This document shows, piece after piece, positions 4,801 to 5,412 of a DNA stretch of 5,412 nt. Numbering within the stretch: the first letter of the stretch is position 1; each line of letters opens with the position of its first letter. The stretch is taken from NCBI GenBank assembly GCA_003536545.1, contig DPZW01000055.1:1-5412 (forward strand), given 5' to 3'. The notes under the pieces were generated by a model, which was given only the letters and a program-made list of their open reading frames with translations, searched no databases and was not told the origin of the DNA. This stretch comes from Rhodospirillaceae bacterium (GTDB lineage Bacteria; Pseudomonadota; Alphaproteobacteria; UBA11073). Both the position numbers and the translations under genes were made by a program.

Positions 4801-5412
4801 ATGACCGAGCTGGGTTCCAATACATTATCCGAATTGCTTTCGGGCGGGATATTTAATTTATTTTTGATTATGGCGCGCGTGGGCGTTGCCTTCATATTCT
4901 TGCCGGGCTTTGGCGATTCTTATGTCAGCGCGCAAAAGCGTTTTTTGCTTTCTATCGCAATCAGTTTTGTTTTGCTGCCAGCCCTGTGGAAAATCCTGCC
5001 GCCCATTCCGGCGAATATTGCAGACCTTTTGGCTTTGTACGGCATGGAAGTGATTTACGGATTGTTCATTGGCATACTGGCGCGGCTCATGCTGCTTGCG
5101 CTTGATCTGGCGGGATTTGTGATTGCGTCGAATTCAGGCCTTTCAGCGGCGACAAGTTTTAACCCGCAAATGAGCTCTGCCGGGCCTATCGTCACGAATT
5201 TGTTAACCATGTCTGCTATTCTGATTATCTTTGTGACCAATACGCATCATGCCATTATCGAGGCATTAGTGAGCAGTTATACCGTCTTAAAACCCGGTGG
5301 TTTTTTGCCCACAGAGGATTTAGCGACAACCGTGATTAATATCGTCAGCCATTCTTTTTTATTAGGGTTCCAGCTGGCCGCGCCCTTTATTATTCTGGGG
5401 CTGGTGTTCAAC
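4801..5412 (+). CDS. fliR: Flagellar export gate subunit FliR (C-terminus cut off by window edge)
   Basis: FliR assembles with FliP and FliQ in the flagellar export gate. The frame is open from the ATG at 4801 to the window end, 204 codons; full-length FliR is about 250-260 residues, so roughly the last fifth is missing. The visible part is strongly hydrophobic with several membrane segments: about 17-38, 47-65, 83-107, 129-149 and 182-203. Family features include MARVGVAFIFLPGFGD (24-39) near the N-terminus, the conserved amphipathic region LDLAGFVIASNSGLSAATSF (101-120) with NPQM after it, and FQLAAPFIILGLVFN (190-204), which matches the conserved proline-containing late helix. The start lies 2 nt after the fliQ stop with no strong Shine-Dalgarno sequence, as expected for coupling. 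flhB often comes next in such clusters but is not visible. Confidence 0.93.
   Translation, partial: MTELGSNTLSELLSGGIFNLFLIMARVGVAFIFLPGFGDSYVSAQKRFLLSIAISFVLLPALWKILPPIPANIADLLALYGMEVIYGLFIGILARLMLLALDLAGFVIASNSGLSAATSFNPQMSSAGPIVTNLLTMSAILIIFVTNTHHAIIEALVSSYTVLKPGGFLPTEDLATTVINIVSHSFLLGFQLAAPFIILGLVFN

Overview
The window reads as ordinary chromosome of a free-living, flagellated alphaproteobacterium. The best clue is the small NDUFS4-like accessory subunit of respiratory complex I at 3301-3600, a family that among bacteria belongs essentially to Alphaproteobacteria. Hand counts on sampled lines give about 57% GC in pgk and about 49% in the pilin-like gene and fliR. A Micavibrio- or Rhodospirillales-like source would fit, but the genus cannot be fixed from this sequence.

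Left part (1-3600, minus strand): five genes run right to left in a tight row: NDUFS4-like subunit, proline iminopeptidase (pip), phosphoglycerate kinase (pgk), protein-L-isoaspartate methyltransferase (pcm) and yajC, which runs off the left edge. Gaps are a 1-nt stop/start overlap, then 15, 50 and 66 nt, so one transcript may cover most of the row. A possible extra promoter lies just before yajC. Functionally the set is mixed: respiration, peptide trimming, glycolysis, repair of aged proteins and Sec export.

Middle (3601-3809): a short spacer with three small inverted repeats leads into a complete tRNA-Pro(UGG) gene on the plus strand with CCA encoded. It is followed by an AT-rich hairpin, and then by the tail of the convergent pilin-like gene.

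Right part (3810-5412): a minus-strand gene for a membrane-anchored, pilin-like protein with two cysteines and a C-terminal EF-hand-type calcium loop is divergent from fliQ-fliR, which encode flagellar export-gate subunits (fliR is cut by the right edge). The 131-nt space between them holds a good sigma70-type promoter for the pilin-like gene, an inverted repeat overlapping it, and a clear ribosome binding site for fliQ.

No mobile element, CRISPR array, toxin-antitoxin pair or defence system is visible. The least explained item is the pilin-like gene and its control region; everything else is recognisable housekeeping or flagellar function.
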